A stretch of 15,191 bases of DNA from an uncultured Clostridia bacterium. GTDB lineage: Bacteria > Bacillota > Clostridia > JAAYHZ01. The position numbers were made by a program, and so were the translations under genes. The notes below the pieces were generated by a model. The model ran no database searches and was not told the origin of the DNA. It saw nothing but the letters and a program-made list of their open reading frames with translations. Position 1 is the stretch's first letter. The number at the start of each line of letters is the position of its first letter. The stretch lies in NCBI GenBank assembly GCA_937894465.1, contig CALCRE010000301.1:1-15191 (forward strand). The letters run 5' to 3'. Shown one piece after another: positions 1 through 6,498 of this stretch.

Positions 1-92
1 AATCTCAGCCAGGGCGATCGGAAGCTATGATATATAAACAGTAAAGGCAATAAAAGTTTTTTTAACAGAGGTTAAAACATGTAAACATTTTA
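1..92. other. left-edge non-coding sequence
   Basis: No reading frame with a ribosome binding site is visible in this AT-rich stretch. It contains a short inverted repeat, TTTTAAC-AGAG-GTTAAAA at 60-77, with no flanking promoter that would tell what it does. It may belong to the control region of a gene beyond the left edge. Confidence 0.3.
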
Positions 93-124
93 AAAAACCT
101 TCGGGTTATGACTCGAAGGTTTTT
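93..124 (-). terminator. rho-independent terminator of the UDG-lyase-GH2 operon
   Basis: The arms AAAAACCTTCGGG (93-105) and CTCGAAGGTTTTT (112-124) form a 13-bp stem with one G-U pair and a 6-nt loop. Read on the minus strand it ends in a T run. It starts 16 nt past the stop codon of the glycoside hydrolase gene, where that operon would end. The A/T symmetry would also let it work on the plus strand. Confidence 0.85.
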
Positions 125-139
125 CATATAGATAGTTTT

Positions 140-1885
140 CTACTCGATTGCTGCTTTCCGTGAAGTGATGGAGCGGATTAGTTCCATGTCAAATTTACAT
201 TTTCGATCATAAGTATATATTCCGTTCATTTCTTGTTCTACATCGGTAAGTTGGGTGTAGCAAAAAGCACATATTTTTGGATGATCCAAAAGAGTATCCA
301 CCAATCCTCGATATCTCTCGTAAAATTCCTCCAAGGAAGTAGGCTTGTTCCCATAACCCCATGATACTTTCCGATCCGTTCCCGCATTCTCGGCCTCTTC
401 CTTCCACCATGTTCCACCGAATTCACTGACAAAATAAGGGCCACCCCGGTATTTTTGTACATCTTCAAAGTTGGTGAAAACCTTGTCATATTCCCCGGTG
501 AGCAGCGGTTGGAAACTTGCTTTAAAACGCTCCACATCTTGCGTATAATTATGGACATCAAATAGATCGGTCTCCACATGGATGTATCCTGATGTATCAA
601 TCACCGGTCTGGTGGGATCCGTCATTTTAGTAATTCGGTAAACATTCTTAATGATATCGTTATCTTGGCTTTTGTTGGTTTCATTAAATGGGCACCATCC
701 GATAATGGCCGGATGGTTAAAGTCCCGTTCCATGGCTTCCAGCCACTCGGGTAAAAAAGCATAGAAACCGGTTGGATTTGAGATATCCAATCCCCAGTTG
801 GCATGTTCTTCCCATACTATGTATCCCAATCTATCAGCATGGTATAAAAAGCGAGGTTCAAATATTTTTTCATGCAAACGAGCACCGTTGAAGCCGGCAT
901 TCAAAGACAACATTATATCTTCTTCTAAAGCCAGATCTGTCGGTGCTGTATAAATACCATCCGGATAGAATCCTTGATCCAATACCAAACGCTGGAACAC
1001 CGGTTTGTTATTAATCAATATGGCGTTGTCCGATAAAGAAACCGACCGCATTCCGAAATAGGACTTTATGTGATCCACCTCTTGCCCGTTTTCAGTTAAT
1101 CGGATGTCAAGATCATATAACCTTCCGCAGCCGGGTTCCCATAAATGAAGTTCCGATAACAAAATACTCATATGAAAGGTGTTACCGTTCACCGGGATCT
1201 CGCAAGAGCCTGTCGGATGCCCGCGATAAGCGGTATCAACCTCTACTTGCATATCCCGGATGACTCCGTCTAGTCTTCCTGATATATGAACCTTACCATT
1301 ATCAATATCCGGTACGATTCTTATGTTTCTTACGGATCGATCCGGAACCGGCTCAATCCAAACCGTCTGCCAAATACCGGTGGTTCTGGTATAATGACAT
1401 CCGAAAGAATCATATTGAGGGCTTTGTTTCCCACTCGGTTGAAGTCTTGATCGAACTTGATCCTGTGCACACACCGTAATAACATTTTTTCCTTCAAGCA
1501 CTTGATCTGTAATGTCAAACGAAAAAGAAGAGTAACCGCCTTTATGAGTGCCTACGCTTGTACCGTTCACCCAAACCTCGGTTTTGTAATCCACTGCACC
1601 AAAATGCAGGATGAACCGTTCTTGATCACCTTTTACAAGGTCCACTTCTTTTCGATACCAAACCGCAGGCATAAAATCCTTGTGCCCTATCCCTGACAGT
1701 TTACTTTCGGGACAAAAAGGTACAACAATTTCATCTTTCAGCTGTCGGGCGTCAAATAAACGTCGATCTCTTCCGCTATCCCCACAATCCTTTTCAAAGC
1801 CCCATTTACCATTCAAATTTGTCCAGCGATCCCTGACAAACTGCGGTCTGGGGTATTCAGGCCTTGGCATACAATCATTACTCAT
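140..1885 (-). CDS. glycoside hydrolase family 2 protein (beta-galactosidase/beta-glucuronidase type)
   Basis: This is a 581-residue retaining exo-glycosidase of the GH2 family, close in length to E. coli beta-glucuronidase (603). Seen in order: an N-terminal jelly-roll sugar-binding domain (about 10-185, with the YTRTTGIWQTVWIEP signature), an Ig-like domain (about 190-280), and a TIM barrel. The predicted acid/base is Glu402 (WCPFNETNKS) and the nucleophile Glu488 (FVSEFGG). There is no signal peptide, so it should act in the cytoplasm on imported oligosaccharides. The N-x-K motif that recognises the glucuronate carboxylate in classical GUS enzymes is not apparent; the matching place reads EQEMNGIYTYDRK, so the substrate is open. 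The ATG at 1885 is preferred over an upstream in-frame start at 1915 because GGAGGTG sits 6 nt before it. The gene lies 19 nt after the lyase stop and is the last gene of the operon. Confidence 0.88.
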   Translation of the reverse strand: MSNDCMPRPEYPRPQFVRDRWTNLNGKWGFEKDCGDSGRDRRLFDARQLKDEIVVPFCPESKLSGIGHKDFMPAVWYRKEVDLVKGDQERFILHFGAVDYKTEVWVNGTSVGTHKGGYSSFSFDITDQVLEGKNVITVCAQDQVRSRLQPSGKQSPQYDSFGCHYTRTTGIWQTVWIEPVPDRSVRNIRIVPDIDNGKVHISGRLDGVIRDMQVEVDTAYRGHPTGSCEIPVNGNTFHMSILLSELHLWEPGCGRLYDLDIRLTENGQEVDHIKSYFGMRSVSLSDNAILINNKPVFQRLVLDQGFYPDGIYTAPTDLALEEDIMLSLNAGFNGARLHEKIFEPRFLYHADRLGYIVWEEHANWGLDISNPTGFYAFLPEWLEAMERDFNHPAIIGWCPFNETNKSQDNDIIKNVYRITKMTDPTRPVIDTSGYIHVETDLFDVHNYTQDVERFKASFQPLLTGEYDKVFTNFEDVQKYRGGPYFVSEFGGTWWKEEAENAGTDRKVSWGYGNKPTSLEEFYERYRGLVDTLLDHPKICAFCYTQLTDVEQEMNGIYTYDRKCKFDMELIRSITSRKAAIE

Positions 1886-1904
1886 CAAAAACACCTCCGA
1901 TTTT

Positions 1905-3020
1905 TTATAGCTCAAGAAACTTCATCCATAACAAAGGATATTTGATTGCTGTGTTTCGCATGACTTCCTTATCAACTGATGTGTGGGGTAAGGACCTCCA
2001 TAAGGTTGTAAGATGCTCTTTTTTCAATCGGCTTCCCGCCAATAAAAGAAAAGGAAATCCGATGGGTAATGAATCATAATGCTCCACATCTATGCCAAAA
2101 GGCCATAGGGATTTGTCCTTTATATATGGGTAAATAAAATCCAGAGCTTTTTCAAGGGTTTGCCCTTCTTTTCCCTTCAAGTCTAGCACATCCCCTAATT
2201 CATGAGAGAGCAAAACAGCCAGTGTGGTCAAGTTATCCAATATAAATAGAGAATAACTGTAGGGCTTGGTGCGAGAAAGTTCCTTTGGGAAGCTTCCGTC
2301 CGGTGCCATCTGGCTGTTTAAATACTCTATATATTTTTCTTTGCAAAGTATTAAAACGGATTTTTGATCGGTAATGGCCGCAAATGTGGCTGCTTGAACA
2401 CAAAAGCAAACCGAGTGATTGTTATGTTCATTTAACTCTGAAATTCCGTAAGGATGATGAAGCATCCAAGAAAGGTATTGCTCAAACCACGATGTAACAC
2501 CTTCTAGTACTGCTGATTTTTCACCGTCTTTTATTTCATCATTAAGTAATTTTACCGATATGGCTGTGTCGATTAGATGAAGTGTATCAATGATACCGAT
2601 TCCCCTTCCGGTACATACACCGGGTATGGCTTGGGCATAGATCAAAGACGGATTCATTCTAGTTTTTGGGTGGACAAAAAACACTTCCATAAAAGAAATG
2701 GCTTTGTTCAAATATTTTTGTTCTCGTATCAAAAGGTAGGCACAAGTCAAAGCGCTGATTGCCATTGATGTATCGGTTAAGATTCGTCGATGTTCACTAA
2801 ATGCTCCGGGATAAGATTGCCCGTCCTTTCTCACATAAGGAAGTCCGTCTTCCGTATTCCCATTCGGCCACCAATAATCACCGTTTGAATAATAGTCATT
2901 TGAAGATCCGGGACTGCTTTCGCATACCGCATCTGTTATGCTCTCTTCCTTCACGGTTAAAAACCGATCGGCCTCTACTATCACTCTGCATACTTCCTCT
3001 TTGAAAGCATCTATTTGCAT
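1905..3020 (-). CDS. alginate-lyase-superfamily polysaccharide lyase (PF05426-like)
   Basis: A 371-residue protein resembling the alginate lyase fold family (PL5/PL38-like alpha/alpha barrel), which cleaves uronic-acid polymers or oligomers by beta-elimination. Visible hallmarks are NGDYWWPN near the N terminus with a following PYVRKDGQ, the MNPSLIYAQAIPG and GRGIGIIDT segments, H199-N-N-H202, and RTKPYSY (Arg250, Tyr256). The Asn/His/Arg/Tyr set matches the catalytic residues known for AlgL-type lyases. There is no signal peptide, unlike periplasmic AlgL, so the substrate is probably an imported oligosaccharide. The exact polymer (alginate, glucuronan or another) cannot be read from the sequence. 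ATG at 3020 is chosen; a TTG at 3023 is equally placed behind AAAAGGAGTGG. It lies about 25 nt after the second UDG gene and 19 nt before the GH2 gene. Confidence 0.8.
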   Translation of the reverse strand: MQIDAFKEEVCRVIVEADRFLTVKEESITDAVCESSPGSSNDYYSNGDYWWPNGNTEDGLPYVRKDGQSYPGAFSEHRRILTDTSMAISALTCAYLLIREQKYLNKAISFMEVFFVHPKTRMNPSLIYAQAIPGVCTGRGIGIIDTLHLIDTAISVKLLNDEIKDGEKSAVLEGVTSWFEQYLSWMLHHPYGISELNEHNNHSVCFCVQAATFAAITDQKSVLILCKEKYIEYLNSQMAPDGSFPKELSRTKPYSYSLFILDNLTTLAVLLSHELGDVLDLKGKEGQTLEKALDFIYPYIKDKSLWPFGIDVEHYDSLPIGFPFLLLAGSRLKKEHLTTLWRSLPHTSVDKEVMRNTAIKYPLLWMKFLEL

Positions 3021-3045
3021 CAATGGATACCACTCCTTTTACGAA

Positions 3046-3642
3046 CTAAAACGTTTTTATGATTTTCTCCAAACCTTCTAAATCCTCATGATAGGTTTCT
3101 GTTAAAGATCGATTGTATATAAGGCTTGCCGGGTGATACAAGGGATACACTTGAAAATGCTTTCCTTCTATTTCCACGTCCATAACCCTACCGTGTACAT
3201 CCCCTATTTTCATCCCGGTATCCGTCAAAGCATTCAAAGGAACATTCCCTAACGGTACAATGAGTTTTGGAGACAAAACCAAAAGTTCTCTGATCAAATA
3301 GGGCCGACAATTTTCCAAGTCCTCTTTTCTTGTAGGGCGGTTCACCTTGTTGTTTGTTTTCTCATTGATCCTGCACAATCTGTACTTCATCACATTGGTG
3401 ATATAGATGTCTTCCCTGGTGATACCGGAGCGATCCAAAAAGTCTTGTAGTATCTTACCGGCTGAACCTACAAAAGGCTTTCCTTGCTTGACTTCATCCT
3501 TTCCGGGAGCCTCCCCTATAAGAACGATGTCACTGTCTTGATTACCGTCTCCAAGAACAATTTCCATGTGACCGAAGCAGTTGCAAAATTCCTGATATAT
3601 CTTTAAAAGGGCTGTTTTCTTGTCATTATTTAATATATTCAT
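3046..3642 (-). CDS. uracil-DNA glycosylase family protein, divergent paralogue
   Basis: A 198-residue member of the uracil-DNA glycosylase superfamily (family 4/5 type), which would remove uracil from DNA to start base excision repair. Motif 1 is GEAPG (43-47) followed by GKPFVGSAG, and the other active-site motif is YHPAS (His170). It differs from its neighbour at the iron-sulfur ligands: KC is replaced by K86-Y87, and the N-terminal CxxC is replaced by C20-N-C22. Cys90 and Cys112 remain, so a cluster could be lost or rearranged. ATG 3642 is preferred over an in-frame start at 3672 because GAAAGG lies about 8 nt upstream and the family-like sequence begins here. It overlaps the end of the preceding UDG gene by 17 nt, which suggests coupled translation. 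Confidence 0.85.
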   Translation of the reverse strand: MNILNNDKKTALLKIYQEFCNCFGHMEIVLGDGNQDSDIVLIGEAPGKDEVKQGKPFVGSAGKILQDFLDRSGITREDIYITNVMKYRLCRINEKTNNKVNRPTRKEDLENCRPYLIRELLVLSPKLIVPLGNVPLNALTDTGMKIGDVHGRVMDVEIEGKHFQVYPLYHPASLIYNRSLTETYHEDLEGLEKIIKTF

Positions 3643-4183
3643 TAAGGGCCTTTCTAATTTCCATAAAGTCATTCCATTGAGTAACTTTTTCTTTTTCGTT
3701 TCGCAGTAAATAGGCCGGATGATACACCGCCATCATTTTGGTGCCGCCTTTATCAAACCACTTTCCTCGATTCTGTGTGATTTTAAAGTCCGGGTGGATT
3801 AAATATTTTGCAGAGATTCGACCTAAGCACACGATGATTTTAGGACGCATCAATCGGAATTGATTTCTCAAATGAGGAAGACAGTTTTGTGCTTCTTCAT
3901 CAGAAGGATCTCTGTTGCCCTCAGGTCTGCATTTAACAATATTCGTTATGTAATATTCATCCGGTTGAAATGGAATGGCATTTAAAAGATGATCCAACAA
4001 TTGACCGGCTTTACCTACAAAAGGCAACCCTTGCTCATCCTCTTCTTTTCCCGGCCCTTCTCCAACAAACATCAACGAGGCATTTTCATTTCCCCGTCCA
4101 ATCACCACATTCTTTGCTGTGCGTGACAGTTCGCATTTATTACAGGCCAAGCATTCATTTTTTAAATCATTCCATGTAACCAT
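3626..4183 (-). CDS. uracil-DNA glycosylase, family 4 (iron-sulfur)
   Basis: A 185-residue family 4 uracil-DNA glycosylase, the thermophile/anaerobe type that carries a [4Fe-4S] cluster. The four expected ligands are present: C14-N-K-C17, Cys85 (IVKCRPEGNRDP) and Cys101 (QNCLPHL). Motif 1 is GEGPGKEEDEQGLPFVG (41-57) and the second active-site motif is HPAYLLRN (His155). Length is normal for the family. The ATG at 4183 has AGGA 7 nt upstream. It is the first gene of a minus-strand operon whose -10 element is at 4211-4216, and its end overlaps the next UDG gene. Family 4 enzymes act on U:G and U:A pairs; activity here is inferred from intact motifs. Confidence 0.92.
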   Translation of the reverse strand: MVTWNDLKNECLACNKCELSRTAKNVVIGRGNENASLMFVGEGPGKEEDEQGLPFVGKAGQLLDHLLNAIPFQPDEYYITNIVKCRPEGNRDPSDEEAQNCLPHLRNQFRLMRPKIIVCLGRISAKYLIHPDFKITQNRGKWFDKGGTKMMAVYHPAYLLRNEKEKVTQWNDFMEIRKALNEYIK

Positions 4184-4210
4184 ACCAACATCCTGACTCC
4201 CTTTTCTTTT

Positions 4211-4219
4211 ATTATATCA
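4211..4219 (-). promoter_or_regulatory. extended -10 promoter of the UDG-lyase-GH2 operon
   Basis: The minus strand reads TGATATAAT, a perfect TATAAT with the TGn extension, about 28 nt upstream of the first UDG start codon. The -35 position 17 bp away reads CAAACT, a poor hexamer lying inside the palindrome at 4228-4242. An activator or repressor there would therefore have strong leverage. Confidence 0.7.
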
Positions 4220-4227
4220 CACCTCCA

Positions 4228-4242
4228 GGTCAAAGTTTGACC
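4228..4242. promoter_or_regulatory. perfect 15-bp palindrome, candidate operator
   Basis: GGTCAAA-G-TTTGACC has 7-bp perfect arms around one central base. It occupies the -35 region of the minus-strand UDG operon promoter and lies about 70 bp upstream of the plus-strand isomerase -10 box. The site does not match the known Firmicutes LexA box (GAAC-N4-GTTC), so an SOS role for the UDG genes is not supported. The binding protein is unknown. Confidence 0.5.
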
Positions 4243-4307
4243 GAAGAAGAGAAAGAAAAAGCATTTGTTAATAAGTTGTTTAATGCATTCGTTGTTCATG
4301 ATTATTG

Positions 4308-4316
4308 TGATATAAT
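4308..4316 (+). promoter_or_regulatory. extended -10 promoter of the sugar isomerase-like gene
   Basis: TGATATAAT, a perfect -10 hexamer at 4311-4316 with the TGn extension, lies 38 nt before the start codon at 4355. No good -35 is seen at 17-bp spacing; TTGTTC at 4292-4297 is only 13 bp away. Confidence 0.65.
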
Positions 4317-4354
4317 GAAAGAAAATACCATATTTGAAAGAGGGGAATTTCTGT

Positions 4355-5119
4355 ATGAAGATCACAAATATCGGCTTGGAGCTATATTCGGTAAGAGAAG
4401 ATTTGGCTGAGGATTTATACGGTACATTGGAAAAGGTCAAAAAAATCGGTTATACAGGGGTTGAGTTTTTCGGTGAATTTAAGTACTCCGCTCAAGAAGT
4501 TGCAGATGCACTGGAGAAGACAGGATTGGTTTGCTGCGGTTGGCATACCCCTTGGCATTACGTACAAGATGATAAGTTAGAAGCAACCATTGCTTACAAC
4601 AAAACAATCGGAAACAAGTACATCATTGTTCCCGGACTTCCACAAGAGCTTACCAAAACCAAAGAAGGATGGCTTTCAGTAGCGAAAAAATTTAATGAGC
4701 TGGCAAAAACATTGAAATCACATGGAATGATTACAGGTTACCACAATCATCATACGGAGTTCATTCCTTTCCCGGATGGAACGCTTCCCTATTACCTGCT
4801 GTTTGACAATACCGATCAGGATGTGGTGGTTCAATTAGATAACGGTAACGCATTAAAAGGCGACGGTAAAATATATGACATACCGGTACGTTACCCGGGC
4901 CGCATGACAACGGTTCATTTGAAACCTTATTCATTCACCAATGGTTATGACACCATGATCGGTGAAGATGACATCGATTTAAACCGATTCGTCTCTTTAT
5001 GTCAACAACACAGCAATACTGACTGGTTTATCGTGGAATATGAAAGCAAAAAGCTATATGCACCCATGGCTGGTGTTGAGCTATGTTACAAGCAAATGGT
5101 GAAGCTCGGTTTAATATAA
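4355..5119 (+). CDS. sugar phosphate isomerase/epimerase (xylose isomerase-like TIM barrel)
   Basis: A 254-residue protein of the AP endonuclease 2/xylose-isomerase-like TIM barrel family (PF01261), whose members isomerise or epimerise sugars, keto-sugars or inositol derivatives, or act as related dehydratases. Visible family features are the start ITNIGLELYSVREDL, EFFGEF at strand 2, the GYHNHHTEF motif (128-136), QLDNGN with Asp162, VHLKPY with His188, and IVEYES with Glu228/Glu230. The last three are the usual divalent-metal and substrate positions. It has no signal peptide. ATG 4355 is chosen over an in-frame TTG at 4334 because GAGGGG lies 9 nt upstream and the barrel begins at once. It is transcribed alone, divergently from the UDG-lyase-GH2 operon, which suggests but does not prove a shared sugar pathway. 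The exact substrate is not readable. Confidence 0.88.
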   Translation: MKITNIGLELYSVREDLAEDLYGTLEKVKKIGYTGVEFFGEFKYSAQEVADALEKTGLVCCGWHTPWHYVQDDKLEATIAYNKTIGNKYIIVPGLPQELTKTKEGWLSVAKKFNELAKTLKSHGMITGYHNHHTEFIPFPDGTLPYYLLFDNTDQDVVVQLDNGNALKGDGKIYDIPVRYPGRMTTVHLKPYSFTNGYDTMIGEDDIDLNRFVSLCQQHSNTDWFIVEYESKKLYAPMAGVELCYKQMVKLGLI

Positions 5120-5142
5120 AAACATAAGCTTTATATGATCTT

Positions 5143-5183
5143 AACAAGGTGCTTGTAGATTTTCTACAAGCACCTTGTTTTTC
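5143..5183 (+). terminator. rho-independent terminator of the isomerase-like gene
   Basis: A perfect 17-bp stem, with arms at 5143-5159 and 5163-5179, closes a TTT loop and is followed by a T-rich tail. It starts 24 nt past the stop codon and is the strongest hairpin in the window. Confidence 0.93.
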
Positions 5184-5285
5184 TCGTGCAATATGCATGT
5201 ACTTAAAACTGTAGTGGCATAAACCGCATGGTATGGTTTAACAGAGTAAAATAGTGTTCATTTAACAATTCTCTAACGCTGATTG

Positions 5286-5294
5286 TGGTATAAT
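5286..5294 (+). promoter_or_regulatory. extended -10 promoter of the Nudix gene
   Basis: TGGTATAAT gives a perfect TATAAT (5289-5294) with the TGn extension, 31 nt before the likely start codon. TTAACA at 5262-5267 is a -35-like hexamer but sits 21 bp away, so recognition probably rests on the extended -10. Confidence 0.65.
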
Positions 5295-5325
5295 TGATCT
5301 TAATTTTGCTTTAGGAGTATTGAAT

Positions 5326-6078
5326 TTGAATACGTATTTTAAAGGAACAGTAAATATATATAAAGGGTTTGAAATAGATATTGAGGACCTACCGGAATCA
5401 AATGACGTTTTTGTTTCTAAAATGGAGTGTTCCATTTCTGATTGGGAAAAAAATTGCATGGAAGTCGTGTGGCTTACCATACCTGAGTCAAAAAACCAAT
5501 TGATCTGTACAGCGCTGTCATACGGTTTTCAATTTCATCATACCGAAGAGGATCGGTTGATCCTATTGAAGAAAATGCATCCGGATGCTTTTGTCATCCC
5601 ATATGCGTCCCATTACATAGGAGTAGGCGGTGTGGTGATCGACGATCAAAACCGTCTGTTGGTCGTTCGGGAATTCTACCGTAACGGTTCATCAGCACAC
5701 TACAAGTTACCGGGAGGAACATTAGAAGAAAACGAGCACATAGAAGATGCAGTCATTCGTGAAGTGTTCGAGGAAACCGGCATTAAAACAGTTTTTCAAT
5801 CATTGGTCTGTTTCAGGCATCGTCATCATTTTCGCTTTGGAAAATCGGATATCTATATGATTTGTCTCTTAAAGCCTTTAAACCATGAGATTGTCAGGGA
5901 AAAAGAAGAAATAGCCGAAGCCTTATGGATGGATGTTGATGAATACTTAGCCCATGATCATGTGCATGCCCTGAATAAGGAAATCATTCTTGCGACATTA
6001 AAAGGCAATCATTTGTTAAAGAAAGATGTGGAAGGATATCCGGTGGATCAAGCTGAATACGAGATCTTTTTACCATAA
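5326..6078 (+). CDS. Nudix hydrolase, NUDT6-like two-domain type
   Basis: A 250-residue Nudix protein expected to hydrolyse a nucleoside diphosphate linked to another moiety. The Nudix box GX5EX7REUXEEXGU is complete at 131-153, with the REVFEE metal-binding core. The N-terminal half is not a generic extension. From memory it resembles the pre-Nudix domain of the eukaryotic NUDT6/plant NUDX2 family (PF18290): a VVWLTIP segment, then FQFHHTEEDRLILL and SHYIGVGGVVID, and after the box a CFRHRHHFRFGKSDIYMICLLKPL segment. The start is uncertain. A TTG at 5320 lies only 2 nt from AGGAG, while the TTG at 5326 has 8-nt spacing and is preferred. No ATG fits. It is transcribed from its own promoter, and no terminator hairpin is obvious after it. 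Confidence 0.88.
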   Translation: MNTYFKGTVNIYKGFEIDIEDLPESNDVFVSKMECSISDWEKNCMEVVWLTIPESKNQLICTALSYGFQFHHTEEDRLILLKKMHPDAFVIPYASHYIGVGGVVIDDQNRLLVVREFYRNGSSAHYKLPGGTLEENEHIEDAVIREVFEETGIKTVFQSLVCFRHRHHFRFGKSDIYMICLLKPLNHEIVREKEEIAEALWMDVDEYLAHDHVHALNKEIILATLKGNHLLKKDVEGYPVDQAEYEIFLP

Positions 6079-6256
6079 AAAAAGTTGCACGGGGGGGATC
6101 AGAAAAACCATGCAACCGATACAAAGTGCAAACATGTCGCGTACACTTTATACTAAATTATGTTAACAGTATATGCTGACGCTCGGTGAAAGGTTCTTTT
6201 GTCAATCCATTTTTACACATATAATTTTATAGGTACTATATCGACAGATTATGAGG
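6079..6256 (+). other. non-coding spacer after the Nudix gene
   Basis: No supported gene. It holds a run of seven G residues at about 6091-6097, an inverted pair GTTGCA/TGCAAC (6084-6089, 6111-6116), and another, AAAGTG/CACTTT (6123-6128, 6144-6149). Neither is followed by a T run, so neither looks like a terminator. A possible upstream promoter, TTGTCA (6199-6204) with TATAAT (6220-6225), has only a 15-bp spacer. Confidence 0.35.
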
Positions 6257-6262
6257 TATAAT
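6257..6262 (+). promoter_or_regulatory. -10 box of the small membrane protein gene
   Basis: A perfect TATAAT lies 35 nt before the start codon at 6298. No convincing -35 is present at the right distance, and the TG extension is absent (GAGG precedes it). The weaker element with a -10 at 6220-6225 could be a second start. Confidence 0.5.
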
Positions 6263-6297
6263 AGAAATATACTTTAGGTCTTTTAAGGGAGAAATTA

Positions 6298-6474
6298 ATG
6301 AGTTCACAAAATAGAGATACAAGAAATACCGTTGAATCGGGGGAACAAAACGGTAGAAACAAAAAGCGACAAGTTGGCAGCAAGGTCTTGAAGTATTTTC
6401 TTCTGTTTACCTTGGTTGCATGCATTGCCGCTGTTGGTTACATGATTTACTTTATTCTACAACTTTTAAAATAA
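6298..6474 (+). CDS. 58-residue single-pass membrane protein
   Basis: A small protein with a hydrophilic, basic N-terminal tail (residues 1-32, rich in Arg, Lys, Asn and Gln) and one hydrophobic segment (about 33-57). It ends almost at the membrane in QLLK. The positive-inside rule predicts N-in/C-out topology. Support for a real gene: ATG with AAGGGAG 6 nt upstream, TATAAT 35 nt upstream, and a clean membrane-protein composition. I do not recognise a family. The tail-plus-helix layout resembles the N terminus of class A penicillin-binding proteins, but nothing enzymatic follows, and a converging gene starts 16 nt later. It could be a stand-alone regulator or accessory subunit, or a remnant. 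Confidence 0.65.
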   Translation: MSSQNRDTRNTVESGEQNGRNKKRQVGSKVLKYFLLFTLVACIAAVGYMIYFILQLLK

Positions 6475-6498
6475 GAAATAATTTTTAGTTTATTTTAA
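6466..6498. terminator. possible weak bidirectional terminator between convergent genes
   Basis: TTAAAATAA (6466-6474) and TTATTTTAA (6490-6498) form a perfect 9-bp inverted repeat spanning the stop codons of two converging genes. The stem is entirely A/T and would be weak, so it may reflect only overlapping stop-codon sequences. No stronger hairpin is seen here. Confidence 0.25.

Larger units (their letters stand above)
4202..4325. repeat. inverted duplication of promoter/leader segments in a divergent intergenic region
   Basis: On the minus strand, 4221-4202 reads TGTGATATAATAAAAGAAAA. On the plus strand, 4306-4325 reads TGTGATATAATGAAAGAAAA. They match at 19 of 20 positions and point away from each other, each forming the extended -10 box and probable transcript start of one of the two divergent genes. 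Part of the match (TGTGATATAAT) is promoter consensus, but the AAAGAAAA leader extension is not. Confidence 0.6.

Noticed and set aside
60..77. Inverted repeat TTTTAAC-AGAG-GTTAAAA near the left edge
   Set aside because: A short A/T-rich dyad next to a terminator with no promoter visible; too weak to call an operator.
238..600. 120-codon frame inside the GH2 gene
   Set aside because: Antisense-or-shifted shadow of a strongly conserved GH2 barrel, with no ribosome binding site.
4228..4242. Palindrome considered as a LexA (SOS) box for the UDG genes
   Set aside because: It lacks the GAAC-N4-GTTC core of the Firmicutes LexA site.
4162..4440. 92-codon open frame on the minus strand across the divergent intergenic region
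   Set aside because: It overlaps the UDG promoter, the palindrome and the start of the isomerase gene, and has no family resemblance; a chance frame.
6110..6166. 18-codon frame after a seven-G run
   Set aside because: The G run is about 13 nt from the ATG, too far for a normal ribosome binding site, and the peptide has no recognisable feature.
6298..6474. Small membrane protein considered as a frameshifted penicillin-binding protein
   Set aside because: The next gene, on the opposite strand, begins 16 nt later, so there is no room for a downstream enzyme in any frame.
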